A stretch of DNA of 64,000 bases. Origin: Rhodospirillaceae bacterium (GTDB lineage Bacteria > Pseudomonadota > Alphaproteobacteria > CACIAM-22H2). The position numbers were made by a program, and so were the translations under genes. The stretch covers positions 62,001 to 126,000 of the forward strand of contig JALHMR010000003.1 in the NCBI GenBank assembly GCA_022843945.1, written 5' to 3'. Of this stretch, positions 43,447 to 51,139 are shown in pieces. The notes beneath the pieces are model-generated. The model was not told the DNA's origin. It saw nothing but the letters and a program-made list of their open reading frames with translations, and did no database searches. Numbering within the stretch: position 1 is the first letter of the stretch; every line of letters begins with the position of its first letter.

Positions 43447-44156
43447 GCGCGGCCGCCGATTTCGGCGGACACGCGGCGCCATTCGCTTGCATAGGGCGCG
43501 TTCTCATAGCCCGGCAGGTCGGGCGTGCCCCGAGTAAAATGCACCGCCGCCGGGTCGATCTCCGGCGAAGAGTGACCTTCCAACCAGTTCCAGGCCTCCG
43601 GCAGCTCGCCGATCAGCGCATCGGGCAGCCAGGCGAAGGCATGCAGCTCACGGCCGGTCAGGCTGGTCATTTTCTCCGGCGTCAGCGCCCGCAGCGCGGG
43701 GTGCGCGCAATTGAAGCCGATCAGCGAGGACCAGTTCTTGCGCGGGTAGTGCGTCTGTACCTGCCCGTCCATTTTGGCCGTTTCGGCCGGCTTGTGATCG
43801 TGCTTGACCACCATCACCGCTTTCGAGGGGTCGAACAGCGCGACCATCTCGGCGATATCCCGGCGCCACAGAAAATCGCTATCGCAGAACGTCGCCCAAC
43901 CTCGGAACCCCATCAGGCGAGGCACCAGGAACCGCGACAGGGCGAAGTCGGTCGACATCGGCGCGGCCGACTTCACGTCCCATAGCCCCGCGCCCCGGCG
44001 CTGCGTCGCCCGCTCGTAGATCTTCGCCGCCTGCAGGTGCGGCAGCACCAAGGGCTGCACGTTCACCGGCCAGGAGGAGGTTGAGACGAGAGAGCGCACG
44101 CAGACCTGATAGGCCGTCGTGAACCGTCCATCCCAGCCGACGAAGACGTTGAGCAT
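43443..44156 (-). CDS. Glycosyltransferase-like protein (GT-A type)
   Basis: 237 aa from the ATG at 44156 (MLNVFVGWDGRF). A short Rossmann-type start, LSRFLVPRLMGFRGWATFCDSDFLW (DSD as likely metal-binding DxD-type motif) and VVKHDHKP follow. Matches the pattern of nucleotide-sugar GT-A folds, but I cannot name the family. Overlaps the FkbM gene by 4 bases. Confidence 0.68.
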   Translation of the reverse strand: MLNVFVGWDGRFTTAYQVCVRSLVSTSSWPVNVQPLVLPHLQAAKIYERATQRRGAGLWDVKSAAPMSTDFALSRFLVPRLMGFRGWATFCDSDFLWRRDIAEMVALFDPSKAVMVVKHDHKPAETAKMDGQVQTHYPRKNWSSLIGFNCAHPALRALTPEKMTSLTGRELHAFAWLPDALIGELPEAWNWLEGHSSPEIDPAAVHFTRGTPDLPGYENAPYASEWRRVSAEIGGRA

Positions 44157-44160
44157 GGCT

Positions 44161-44997
44161 TTAACCCGGCTCGAAAATGTGCGGGGCGTGACCCCAGAAG
44201 GTTTCGCAGCACTCGCGCGCAAGTCCGGAGGCGATCTCCTCGACCGTGAACTGGCACCATGCGAGATGCGCCGCCCACTGGCGCCGATAGTCCATGTCGA
44301 ACTGATCGCTGCAGCGTCGCGGCTCTTCGATGCTGCGGAAGCCGCCCATCGAAAGCGGAGCGGCGGCGGACTCCGGCCCGGTCACGACGATCACGCCAGC
44401 CAACGCCGCCTCGATCGCCGTTGCCGACGACCAGGCGACCACCGCGTGAGCAGTCTTCAAGGCTTCCGCAAAGGGCGGCTCGCGGCCGGTCATGGCCTGG
44501 GCCTTGTTCCGCACGATGATCCGCCGGTCGGTGTGCTGCTTCAGCGTCGCTATCGTCTCATCGACCCAGCCCTGTAGGCCGAAGAACGCGGCATGCGCAT
44601 CGCTCGACGTGCAGACAAGGATGTCCCGGCCGGCCGGGCGAGAGGGCTGCACGGCAATGCCCAGCGCTTCGAACCGCTCGGTCTTGCGCTGATACCAGCC
44701 ATCCATCCAGAAATGGTTGTAGGCATCCGGCACGACCCGATAGCGGATGCGCTTACCCTTTTCCTTGGCCGCCATATAGCCGGCGTCGACGAAGACGTAG
44801 CGGTGTTTTACGTCTCGCGCCTCCCTCAGCAGCTTCGGCTGATCGAAATCCAGCCCGCCCAGGATGGCCGTGCCGTTGCGGTAGAGCTTGCGCTGCCGGC
44901 CTGGCGTCCATGACGGATCGGCCTCGGCCGCATCAAATCCCTTGCGCAAGGCAGTCCAGACGTCGGCGCCCTTGGGCTGGGAATACGCGATGTACAT
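44161..44997 (-). CDS. KpsC/KpsS-like glycosyltransferase paralogue A
   Basis: 278 aa. The C-terminal half has ALKTAHAVVAWSSATAIEAALAGVIVV and PESAAAPLS, resembling the Kdo-transferase/capsule-export protein pattern (shared with the paralogues at 46516 and 48712). The N-terminal half has KHRYVFVDAGYMAAKEKGKRI, also shared with the 46516 protein. It overlaps the next gene upstream by one base. Donor sugar unknown, Kdo-like plausible because a KdsB-like gene is in the cassette. Confidence 0.65.
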   Translation of the reverse strand: MYIAYSQPKGADVWTALRKGFDAAEADPSWTPGRQRKLYRNGTAILGGLDFDQPKLLREARDVKHRYVFVDAGYMAAKEKGKRIRYRVVPDAYNHFWMDGWYQRKTERFEALGIAVQPSRPAGRDILVCTSSDAHAAFFGLQGWVDETIATLKQHTDRRIIVRNKAQAMTGREPPFAEALKTAHAVVAWSSATAIEAALAGVIVVTGPESAAAPLSMGGFRSIEEPRRCSDQFDMDYRRQWAAHLAWCQFTVEEIASGLARECCETFWGHAPHIFEPG

Positions 44998-45722
44998 CAG
45001 GCGGCCATCTCCTGGCGTGCTTCGGCGATCGCCGCGCGCACCCGGTCACCGGCCTCGGCGATCTCGGCGCCGAACCGCGCCAAGCGCAGGTTGTCGCGCT
45101 GCGACACGCTCCGGCCGGCCTCGTCTTCGGTGCGCTTCTCGGCATACGTCGCGTCTTTTGCGGCCTTGCCGTATTTGAAATGCAGGTGCTCCAGCTCGAT
45201 CTCGGCCAGCCACAGACGCCGGTTGACCGCCCGGGCGATGCGCTCGACATGCTCGTCCGCGCAGAAATGCTCGTATTCCGGCCGCATGAAATAGCCCACG
45301 GCCTTGACCCATTCCTTGGACACGGCGAAGTGCTCGGCCTTGTCGCGGTCCCGCCCATCGTTGAAGAAGGCGAAGCCCAGGCGATCCGGAAAAGCGGTCA
45401 GGAACCGGTGCGCCAAGGTCCGGTCCCAGCCCGGGGTGCGAAAGGCGATGTCATCCGAGCCGGCGATCAGCAGGTCGGCGTCGGACTGCTTGGCCAGGAT
45501 GTCGAGCGCCGCCGGGCACGACACCCGGGGATCCTGCACGATCAGCGTGACGCGCGGGGTCTGCGCATTGACGTAGTCGGCAAGGCGGGGATCGTCGCGG
45601 TCGACCAGCAGCATCACCGAGACGTTGTTCGGGTCATGCGCCGTCGCCATCGCCGTCTTGAGCATCTCGGAGAAGCGCTCCGGGCGGCCCCGGGAGGGGC
45701 AAAGGATCGCGATGCGGGTCAT
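44997..45722 (-). CDS. GT2-like glycosyltransferase
   Basis: 241 aa from the ATG at 45722 (MTRIAILCPSRGRPERF). The GT-A nucleotide-binding start and a SDADLLIAGSDDIAF region (DDI as a likely metal site) are visible, with AAGWDRTLAHRFL-like (TPGWDRTLAHRFLTAF) sequence following. Such short GT2-type proteins are common in phage and capsule clusters. The stop overlaps the next start by one base. Acceptor unknown. Confidence 0.72.
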   Translation of the reverse strand: MTRIAILCPSRGRPERFSEMLKTAMATAHDPNNVSVMLLVDRDDPRLADYVNAQTPRVTLIVQDPRVSCPAALDILAKQSDADLLIAGSDDIAFRTPGWDRTLAHRFLTAFPDRLGFAFFNDGRDRDKAEHFAVSKEWVKAVGYFMRPEYEHFCADEHVERIARAVNRRLWLAEIELEHLHFKYGKAAKDATYAEKRTEDEAGRSVSQRDNLRLARFGAEIAEAGDRVRAAIAEARQEMAA

Positions 45723-46510
45723 GCCGCTTGCCTTTCGGTCAGGATCAGGTCCAGGGCGCTCAACACCCGAGCGGGGGTGATCGCCGCCAGGGCCGATTTG
45801 CAGTGATCGCAGGGAACGCGCATGCCGCACGGTTCCCCACCGGTGAACAGGTTGACGTGCTCCGGATACCCGGTCTGCACGGGCGAGATGTAGCCCCCGA
45901 ACAGCACTACGGCCGGCCGGAAAAAGGCGGCGGCGGCGTGATGCAGGCCGCCCTCGGGCAGGACAGCCGCTCTTGCCAGGCTCAGCACCGCCGCCGCGTG
46001 CCGGAAATCCGGCGTCACGACGTGCCGCACGCCCGGCAGCAGGCGGGTGTTATTGGCCGGCCCGAGCTGCGCCCAGGGCAGACCCGGGGCCGCGGCCACC
46101 AGCGCGGCCCAGCGCCCGTAACCCCAGTCCTTGTTCGGCGAGGCGTTCGGCTTGATCGTCGGCTCGACGACGATCGCGTGCGCGACCTGTGCCCGCCTTG
46201 CGAATTCCTTTTCGGCCTCGGTCAGGTAGAGCTCGGGCCGGGCCGGGCCGACCGTCGACCAGACGCGCCGTTCCTTCGTCTCGCTGATCCGATAGCGACG
46301 GCCCGCATTCTCGTCGAGCCACTGGATGTTCCGCTCGTTATTGCGCGGCGATGTCAGATCCGAGAGCGTGGCGAAGTTCGGGTTGTGGTCGAATACAGGC
46401 GACCAGCGCCAACCGTTGCCGCTCTTGCCGCGCGCCGCGACCTTGCGCGGGTCGCGCTTCCGCAGATCGCGGGCCTCGCCGGCGAGCATCATTTCGTCGC
46501 CATAGCCCAT
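45719..46510 (-). CDS. GT9-like (heptosyltransferase-type) glycosyltransferase
   Basis: 263 aa. The central region AIVVEPTIKPNASPNKDWGY, the ALVAAAPGLPWAQLGP stretch and VLPEGGLHHAAAAFFRPAVVLFGG resemble the C-terminal domain of ADP-heptose:LPS heptosyltransferases. A cluster of Cys (GEPCGMRVPCDHC) near the C-terminus is also seen in some GT9 proteins. Start at 46510; stop overlaps the GT2-like gene by 4 bases. Confidence 0.78.
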   Translation of the reverse strand: MGYGDEMMLAGEARDLRKRDPRKVAARGKSGNGWRWSPVFDHNPNFATLSDLTSPRNNERNIQWLDENAGRRYRISETKERRVWSTVGPARPELYLTEAEKEFARRAQVAHAIVVEPTIKPNASPNKDWGYGRWAALVAAAPGLPWAQLGPANNTRLLPGVRHVVTPDFRHAAAVLSLARAAVLPEGGLHHAAAAFFRPAVVLFGGYISPVQTGYPEHVNLFTGGEPCGMRVPCDHCKSALAAITPARVLSALDLILTERQAA

Positions 46511-46515
46511 AAAAT

Positions 46516-47385
46516 TCAGACCTTCAGCCAGTCGTGCGCGCAGGGGCGCATCGCGGTGTCACGGAAGCCCGGCACGCCCTTGAGCCAGTCTTTGCTCACA
46601 GGATCTGGCCGGCACCATTCCCATTCCTTGACGATGCTCCGGGCCAGGCCGGAGAAAATCTCGCCCGTCTCGAACTGGCCCCAGGCCAGCGAATTCGCCC
46701 AGGCGTCACGGTCGGGGCGCTTCGGTGCTTCGATCTGCGCCAGGTCTGTATTGCCGACCGGCGCCGCGGCGTTCTCCGGCGCGACGAACACCGGCGCGCC
46801 CAACAGGACGGCCTCGATCGCCACCGTGCTCGTGTGCGTCACCACCGCGTGCGCGGTCCTCAGCGCGGCATGCAGCGGCAGAGCGCCACCCGAGGCGGCG
46901 TCCTCGTGCCGGCGCAGGATGATCGGCCGGTCCGTGACTTTCTTGAGCGCCGCAATCGTCTCGCTGACCCAGCTCTCCAGCCCGAAGAACCAGTGGTGTT
47001 TCGAGGCCGAGGTGCAGACCAGGATGTCCCGGCCGCCCTGTTTCCAAGGCTGCGGGGTCAGGCCCATCACCTCGGCCCTAGCTCTGTCGTTCGCCCGGTT
47101 CGGGTTGACCCAGTAATGTGTGAAGCCGTTCGGCACCATGCGGAACCTGATCCGCTTCTGCTCGACCTTCGAATGCAGATAGCCGGCATCGACGAACACG
47201 TAAGGGTGCCCGGTCGTGCGGGCGTCCCTCAGCAGTGAATCCGAGCCGTATTCCAGGCCGCCGACGATCGCCACCGACTTGCGCTCGAGCAGCGACGAGG
47301 CCGGCACGTCGTTCGCGCCGTAGGTCTTGACCAGCGCGTTCCAGACCTCGGGGGTTTTGGGGCACCGGTAGGCAGTGAATCTCAT
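46516..47385 (-). CDS. KpsC/KpsS-like glycosyltransferase paralogue B
   Basis: 289 aa, paralogue of the proteins at 44161 and 48712. Shared blocks with the first are GHPYVFVDAGYLHSKVEQKRI and the C-terminal ALRTAHAVVTHTSTVAIEAVLL, with PENAAAPVG. The GGRDILVCTSASKHHWFFGL segment corresponds to GRDILVCTSSDAHAAFFGL. The stop is 6 bases before the GT9-like start; its ATG overlaps the HAD gene stop. Confidence 0.66.
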   Translation of the reverse strand: MRFTAYRCPKTPEVWNALVKTYGANDVPASSLLERKSVAIVGGLEYGSDSLLRDARTTGHPYVFVDAGYLHSKVEQKRIRFRMVPNGFTHYWVNPNRANDRARAEVMGLTPQPWKQGGRDILVCTSASKHHWFFGLESWVSETIAALKKVTDRPIILRRHEDAASGGALPLHAALRTAHAVVTHTSTVAIEAVLLGAPVFVAPENAAAPVGNTDLAQIEAPKRPDRDAWANSLAWGQFETGEIFSGLARSIVKEWEWCRPDPVSKDWLKGVPGFRDTAMRPCAHDWLKV

Positions 47386-48002
47386 GCGAGGCCGAGCGCC
47401 CCGGGAAGGTCGGTGATCGCGTCGATGTACGGATAGCTGGTCTTCGGTTCCGTGCCGTAGCCCCAGGCCGCGTGTATGTAGGCCATCTTGGCGCGCAGCG
47501 CGGCGATGCAGTCGCTGTGCATGTCGCCGACATAAATAGCGTCGTCAGGATCGGTCCCGGTCTCCACCAGGGCCAAGAGCAGGTGATCCGGCGCCGGCTT
47601 GCCGCGGCAGTTCGCGCCCGGCGTCTGCACCGAGGCGAAGGGCACGGGCAGCCGTCGAAGGCAGGCCGTCGTGCGCTGCGTGTCCTTGGACGTGACGATG
47701 CCGAGCAGGAGCCCGGCCTCGGTGAGCGTCTGCAGCGTCTGTGTCACCCCTTCGAAGAAGGGCGTTTTATCCATCGTCGCCAGCGAGGCCCGGCGAAACA
47801 CCGGCTCGATCTGCGCGAGACGATCCCCCAGCCCGAGCAGGCCGAGAATGTCGCCGAACGGCCGGCCGATCAGCGCGAAATAATCGCCGAACGGCGCGCT
47901 GACGCCGCACTCAGCACGCACCGCGGTCCAGGCCTGATCCATGTTGTGCCGGCTGTCGAGCAGGACGCCGTCCAGATCGAAGAGCACGAGGCGCTTTTTC
48001 AT
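47382..48002 (-). CDS. HAD-superfamily phosphatase (Gph-like)
   Basis: 206 aa from the ATG at 48002. HAD motif I FDLDGVLLDS (Asp9, Asp11), motif II around GIVTSKDTQR, motif III KPAPDHL and motif IV YVGDMHSDCIAAL are all in order, with a helical cap between motifs I and II. A pairing with KdsB suggests removal of a phosphate from a sugar-acid phosphate (a KdsC-type step), although the fold is Gph-like, not KdsC-like. Overlaps KdsB by 4 bases. Confidence 0.85.
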   Translation of the reverse strand: MKKRLVLFDLDGVLLDSRHNMDQAWTAVRAECGVSAPFGDYFALIGRPFGDILGLLGLGDRLAQIEPVFRRASLATMDKTPFFEGVTQTLQTLTEAGLLLGIVTSKDTQRTTACLRRLPVPFASVQTPGANCRGKPAPDHLLLALVETGTDPDDAIYVGDMHSDCIAALRAKMAYIHAAWGYGTEPKTSYPYIDAITDLPGALGLA

Positions 48003-48715
48003 GCGGCCTTCATCATGGCGCGCACGCGCTCCAGGTCGGCCGGGGTGTCGACGGGGATGGACCGGTCCTCGACCTCGACCATGCGCACGAAACAGCCCTG
48101 TTCCACGAAGCGCAGCATTTCCACGCCCTCGGCTTGTTCCAGCGGGCCGGCGGGCGTCCCCGCAAAGAACCGCAGCGCCTCGGTGCCGAAGGCGTAGAGG
48201 CCGAGCTGCCGGCGATAATCCACCCGGCCCCCCTTGGGATAGGGGATGGGCTGGCGAGAGAAGTAGAGCGCGTTGCCGTCGGCGCCGATCACAACCTTGA
48301 CGTTGTTCGCATCCACCACATCGGACGTTTCCGAGAAACGGGCCCAGCCGTTCGATACATCGCCCGCGATCTCGATCGCCGAAGCCACCGCGTCGATCGC
48401 CGCGGGCTCGATCATCGGCTCGTCGCCCTGAATGTTGACGATGACGCAGGCCTCGATCTGCCCGGCCGCTTCGGCAACCCGATCCGTCCCCGTCGCGTGA
48501 TCGGACCGGGTCATCAGCACGTTCATACCGAGATTGCGGCAAACCTCCGCGATCCGCTCGTCATCGGTCGCGACATAGACCGCCGCGAGCGACTTGCATT
48601 CCAGGGCCCGCTCGTAAACGTGCCACATCATCGGCATGCCGTTGATCTCGGCCAGAGGCTTCCCCGGAAAGCGGGTCGAGCCCCAGCGGCAGGGGATGAT
48701 TCCGACAACCCTCAT
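47999..48715 (-). CDS. kdsB: CMP-Kdo synthetase-like enzyme (3-deoxy-manno-octulosonate cytidylyltransferase)
   Basis: 238 aa from the ATG at 48715, near the E. coli KdsB length (248). Signature blocks are PCRWGSTRFPGKPLAEI, VYVATDDERIAE, the HATGTDRVAEAA motif and NIQGDEPMIEP. The enzyme activates Kdo with CTP for transfer. Having it inside a phage structural operon is unusual. The exact sugar acid (Kdo or an analogue) cannot be read from sequence alone. Confidence 0.9.
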   Translation of the reverse strand: MRVVGIIPCRWGSTRFPGKPLAEINGMPMMWHVYERALECKSLAAVYVATDDERIAEVCRNLGMNVLMTRSDHATGTDRVAEAAGQIEACVIVNIQGDEPMIEPAAIDAVASAIEIAGDVSNGWARFSETSDVVDANNVKVVIGADGNALYFSRQPIPYPKGGRVDYRRQLGLYAFGTEALRFFAGTPAGPLEQAEGVEMLRFVEQGCFVRMVEVEDRSIPVDTPADLERVRAMMKAA

Positions 48716-49554
48716 GCGGCACCGCGGCCGACCAGGCGGCCGCCCTTGCGTCCCAGGATCCATTCGAAGGCGAGGCCGGAGCCCAGCTCTTCCAACCGCC
48801 ACTGAGCCCAGGCCATGCGCCGAAGCGCGGCCATGCGGTCGAGCAGCGCCGGATTGTCCACCCGCTCGACGTTTCGCAGCCCGGCCGGCTCCGCCGACCA
48901 ATGCGGCGCATCGAAGAACACCGGAATTCCCTCAACCAGGGCCTTGATTCCGGAGCTCGACGACCAGACCACGACGGCCCAGCAATTCTTGAAGTCTTCC
49001 TCGAGCGGCGGTAGTTCGGTGCGCTGCTGCTGCGCGAGCTGTGCGGCCAGGTCCCGCGCGCCCGGGTGCGGCCGCACGCGGATCTCACGGCGGGTCGTCT
49101 CGCGCAGACGGCGTGCCATCTTCGCACCCCAGTTCGCCGGTGAGGCCATCAGCGATGTGCCGATGCCGCGCTGATCGCAGACCAGCACATGCTTGCCCGC
49201 CTCACGCCACGGCTTGACCGGGATGCCGAGCGGCAACCACCGGTCATCGGGCCCGACATACCAGGTCCCCGACCCGTTATGCCCATTCCGGGCCAGCGCG
49301 TAGAGCTGCTGCCCGTCCTTGTCCTTGCCGATGTAGCCGTTCTCGGCGACCAGCACCGTGGCGCCGACCTTCTCAAAGGCCTGGGCCAGGGATTCCCCCG
49401 CCCCGTACCGGTTCCAGATCACTAGCACGTCGCCGCGGTTGATCGCGCCGCCCTGCCAGCCTTCAATGTATTCGAACCCCGCGGCCTTCAGGCCGGCGGC
49501 AAAGGCATCGCGGCGATACTCGGGACCGGGGCGGATGAGGGAGACGGCTTTCAT
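48712..49554 (-). CDS. KpsC/KpsS-like glycosyltransferase paralogue C
   Basis: 280 aa from the ATG at 49554 (MKAVSLIRPGPEYRRD), overlapping the HNH gene stop (ATGA). The most complete of the three: it has REIRVRPHPGARDLAAQL and WAVVVWSSSSGIKALVEGIPVFF, the HP and SS-G-EAL motifs of beta-Kdo transferase/capsule proteins. The N-terminal part contains VLVAENGYIGK. Located beside KdsB, so a Kdo-like donor is plausible. Confidence 0.72.
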   Translation of the reverse strand: MKAVSLIRPGPEYRRDAFAAGLKAAGFEYIEGWQGGAINRGDVLVIWNRYGAGESLAQAFEKVGATVLVAENGYIGKDKDGQQLYALARNGHNGSGTWYVGPDDRWLPLGIPVKPWREAGKHVLVCDQRGIGTSLMASPANWGAKMARRLRETTRREIRVRPHPGARDLAAQLAQQQRTELPPLEEDFKNCWAVVVWSSSSGIKALVEGIPVFFDAPHWSAEPAGLRNVERVDNPALLDRMAALRRMAWAQWRLEELGSGLAFEWILGRKGGRLVGRGAA

Positions 49555-50078
49555 GGCAACCGCGCCCAATCACGGCGGGTCGCGACCTTCCACGCTGCCG
49601 TGTGAGATACTCCGAACTGTTCGCCGATTTCAGCGAAGGTCATCGTCTTCATCGCCGCAAGCGCTCGTATTGCTACCACCTGATCCGCCGAAAGCTTGGA
49701 CGTGTTGACGCGGCTGCCCCAGACAGTCTTGCCGTGCTCGTCTCGGTCACTCGCGTTACCGGTCGGTGTCGCCCAACGCAGATTTGTCGCGCGGTTATCG
49801 GTGCGAACACCGTTCGCGTGCGCCCCCTGGTGATTTCGCGGCCGCGGGCCATGGAAGGCCCAGCAAACGAGCGTATGCACGGGGTGTCGCTTTGGTCGGG
49901 CGCCACGCCTGCGGATGAGATTTACGTGCTTATAGCCATGGTTGCATTGGCATTGCGCCTTCAGAATTGGTGTGGTGCGCGGCCGCGCCTGCCAATCTAT
50001 TAGGCTGCGCACGCGGCCTAAATTGCTGACCTCGTAGCGCCCTTCGAAGCCCGGGATCGTTCGCCATTCTTCGTTCAT
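49551..50078 (-). CDS. NUMOD4/HNH homing endonuclease
   Basis: 175 aa. NUMOD4 region EEWRTIPGFEGRYEVSNLGR at the start, then the HNH block with HTLVCWAFHGPRP, HANGVRTDNRATNLRWATP, and a C-terminal HTH (KLSADQVVAIRALAA, FAEIGEQFGVSHTAAWKVA). A free-standing selfish endonuclease, lower in GC than its neighbours. It is embedded between sugar genes and overlaps both, so it is translated with them. Confidence 0.9.
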   Translation of the reverse strand: MNEEWRTIPGFEGRYEVSNLGRVRSLIDWQARPRTTPILKAQCQCNHGYKHVNLIRRRGARPKRHPVHTLVCWAFHGPRPRNHQGAHANGVRTDNRATNLRWATPTGNASDRDEHGKTVWGSRVNTSKLSADQVVAIRALAAMKTMTFAEIGEQFGVSHTAAWKVATRRDWARLP

Positions 50079-50614
50079 AGAACGTCCACCAAGTGCGCGC
50101 GCCTGAAAGAGGTGAGCGCCGTTTCTTCCGAGCAGTTGATCACTTCAATGCCGAGCTGCTTGAACTGCGGCACGGTCACATCGAACAGGCGGGCCCAGCC
50201 CGCCATTGAATTTGCGTCCGGGTTCTTCAGCGGCCCCGTGTGATCGGGGTGATGGTGCAATCTGCCGCCCGGGCCGGGCTTGAAGTCGTAGCCGCAGAGC
50301 AGCAACCTGCCGCCCTTGCCGACCATGTGCGCCAGCACGTTGAGAAGCTGGAACCCTGAGTTCCTGCCCCACCGGATAAAATGCGGATCGGTCGAGATGC
50401 CCAGGTTCGGCTTGTCCTCGCCCGGCGCGCGCCGGACATTAGGCACCATGTTCTTGACCCGCTCGTCGGTCGACACCCGCAAGCCGGCGAAGGCCTCAAG
50501 CCTCGGCAGCGAGCGGTCCTTCTGTGTCTCCGCCAGCTCGTGCTCCCACCACCGTGCATCGGCGGCGTAGAGAAGATCGGCCCAAGGTGCCAGGCGCCAG
50601 GTGCGGTTGATCAC
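50075..50614 (-). CDS. Phage sugar-cassette protein, DUF115-like fragment or frameshift product
   Basis: 179 aa if it starts at the GTG at 50614. The open frame continues upstream in the same reading phase to a TGA at 50789-50791. That upstream part reads RLWPGATVVCLASGPSL, then GRCRVAVINRTWRLAPWADL and LLYAADARWWE; from memory this resembles N-termini of phage proteins of this class. There is no conventional start codon before 50614. The rest includes GRLLLCGYDFKPGPGG. So the true N-terminus is missing from any simple gene model. See the frameshift site at 50779-50785. Function unknown; possibly an S-layer- or sialyltransferase-like protein. Confidence 0.6.
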   Translation of the reverse strand: MINRTWRLAPWADLLYAADARWWEHELAETQKDRSLPRLEAFAGLRVSTDERVKNMVPNVRRAPGEDKPNLGISTDPHFIRWGRNSGFQLLNVLAHMVGKGGRLLLCGYDFKPGPGGRLHHHPDHTGPLKNPDANSMAGWARLFDVTVPQFKQLGIEVINCSEETALTSFRRAHLVDVL

Positions 50615-50658
50615 CGCGACCCTGCAGCGACCCCCCTCTCGGGCTTTTCTCGCTGCCT

Positions 50659-51048
50659 CTACCTGCTGCGCCGTGAGCGACGGCCCGGAAGCAAGGCAGA
50701 CGACGGTTGCTCCTGGCCAGAGTCGCCGGATAGGCGGCCAGGGTCCGTCAGGTTCGGCTGCGTCTCCGGCTGTCCGTCCAAAGGGCGGTCACCCTGCTCC
50801 GGATTCGGCCCCCCCCTCAAAGTCTCGTCGGCGGTTTCGACCGCCGGCGCCGGAGCGGGCGCGGGTATTTCCTGTTTGGCGGGCAGCGGACGCCGCGCCC
50901 AGCCTTCCTTGAGCGCCACTTCCGCGCAGCGGGCGGTCATCGGGACCGGCTTCTGCTGCGCGTCGGGCGTGAATTCCTGTACGCGGATGCCTTCGTGGGC
51001 GAACCGGAATGGCCGGATCACCACGAGCTCCTGCTGGGCTTGCGTCAT
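50659..51048 (-). CDS. Phage structural-operon protein (129 aa)
   Basis: 129 aa from the ATG at 51048 (MTQAQQELVVIRPFRF), preceded by AGGTGAGC. Conserved-looking N-terminal 55 residues (RFAHEGIRVQEFTPDAQ), then a Pro/Ala-rich linker and a low-complexity tail. In frame 0 it ends with SALLPGRRSRRSR; a frameshift product would join it to the downstream protein. It starts right after a terminator hairpin. Function unknown. Confidence 0.65.
   Translation of the reverse strand: MTQAQQELVVIRPFRFAHEGIRVQEFTPDAQQKPVPMTARCAEVALKEGWARRPLPAKQEIPAPAPAPAVETADETLRGGPNPEQGDRPLDGQPETQPNLTDPGRLSGDSGQEQPSSALLPGRRSRRSR
50779..50785 (-). promoter_or_regulatory. Candidate -1 frameshift heptamer C_CCT_TTG
   Basis: In the frame of the upstream gene the codons are CGC CCT TTG GAC, so the mRNA has C CCU UUG, a perfect X_XXY_YYZ heptamer, starting four bases after the -1-frame TGA. 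A -1 slip would join the 129-aa upstream protein to the WPGATVVC frame. A random match in this short window is possible, so the claim stays tentative. Confidence 0.45.
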
Positions 51049-51065
51049 CGTGCTCACCTGTGCCG

Positions 51066-51113
51066 GAAAACAAAGGGGCGGATCCCAATCCTGTAAGACT
51101 GGGAGCCGCCCCT
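51066..51113 (-). terminator. Rho-independent terminator after the decoration-type gene
   Basis: On the minus strand AGGGGCGG (RC of 51106-51113) pairs with CCGCCCCT (RC of 51074-51081), with an inner CTCCCA/TGGGAT extension, followed by TTTGTTTT. It lies 27 bases after the stop of the 132-aa gene at 51140. It would reduce transcription into the downstream sugar and tail genes unless antiterminated. Confidence 0.75.
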
Positions 51114-51139
51114 CTTTCTCAACCGATGCCTGGGCGGTC

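Noticed and set aside
42787-49554. Gene transfer agent rather than a phage
   Set aside because: The gene order of the tail part resembles gene transfer agents, but replication genes, methyltransferase, spanins and the sugar cassette point to a full phage.
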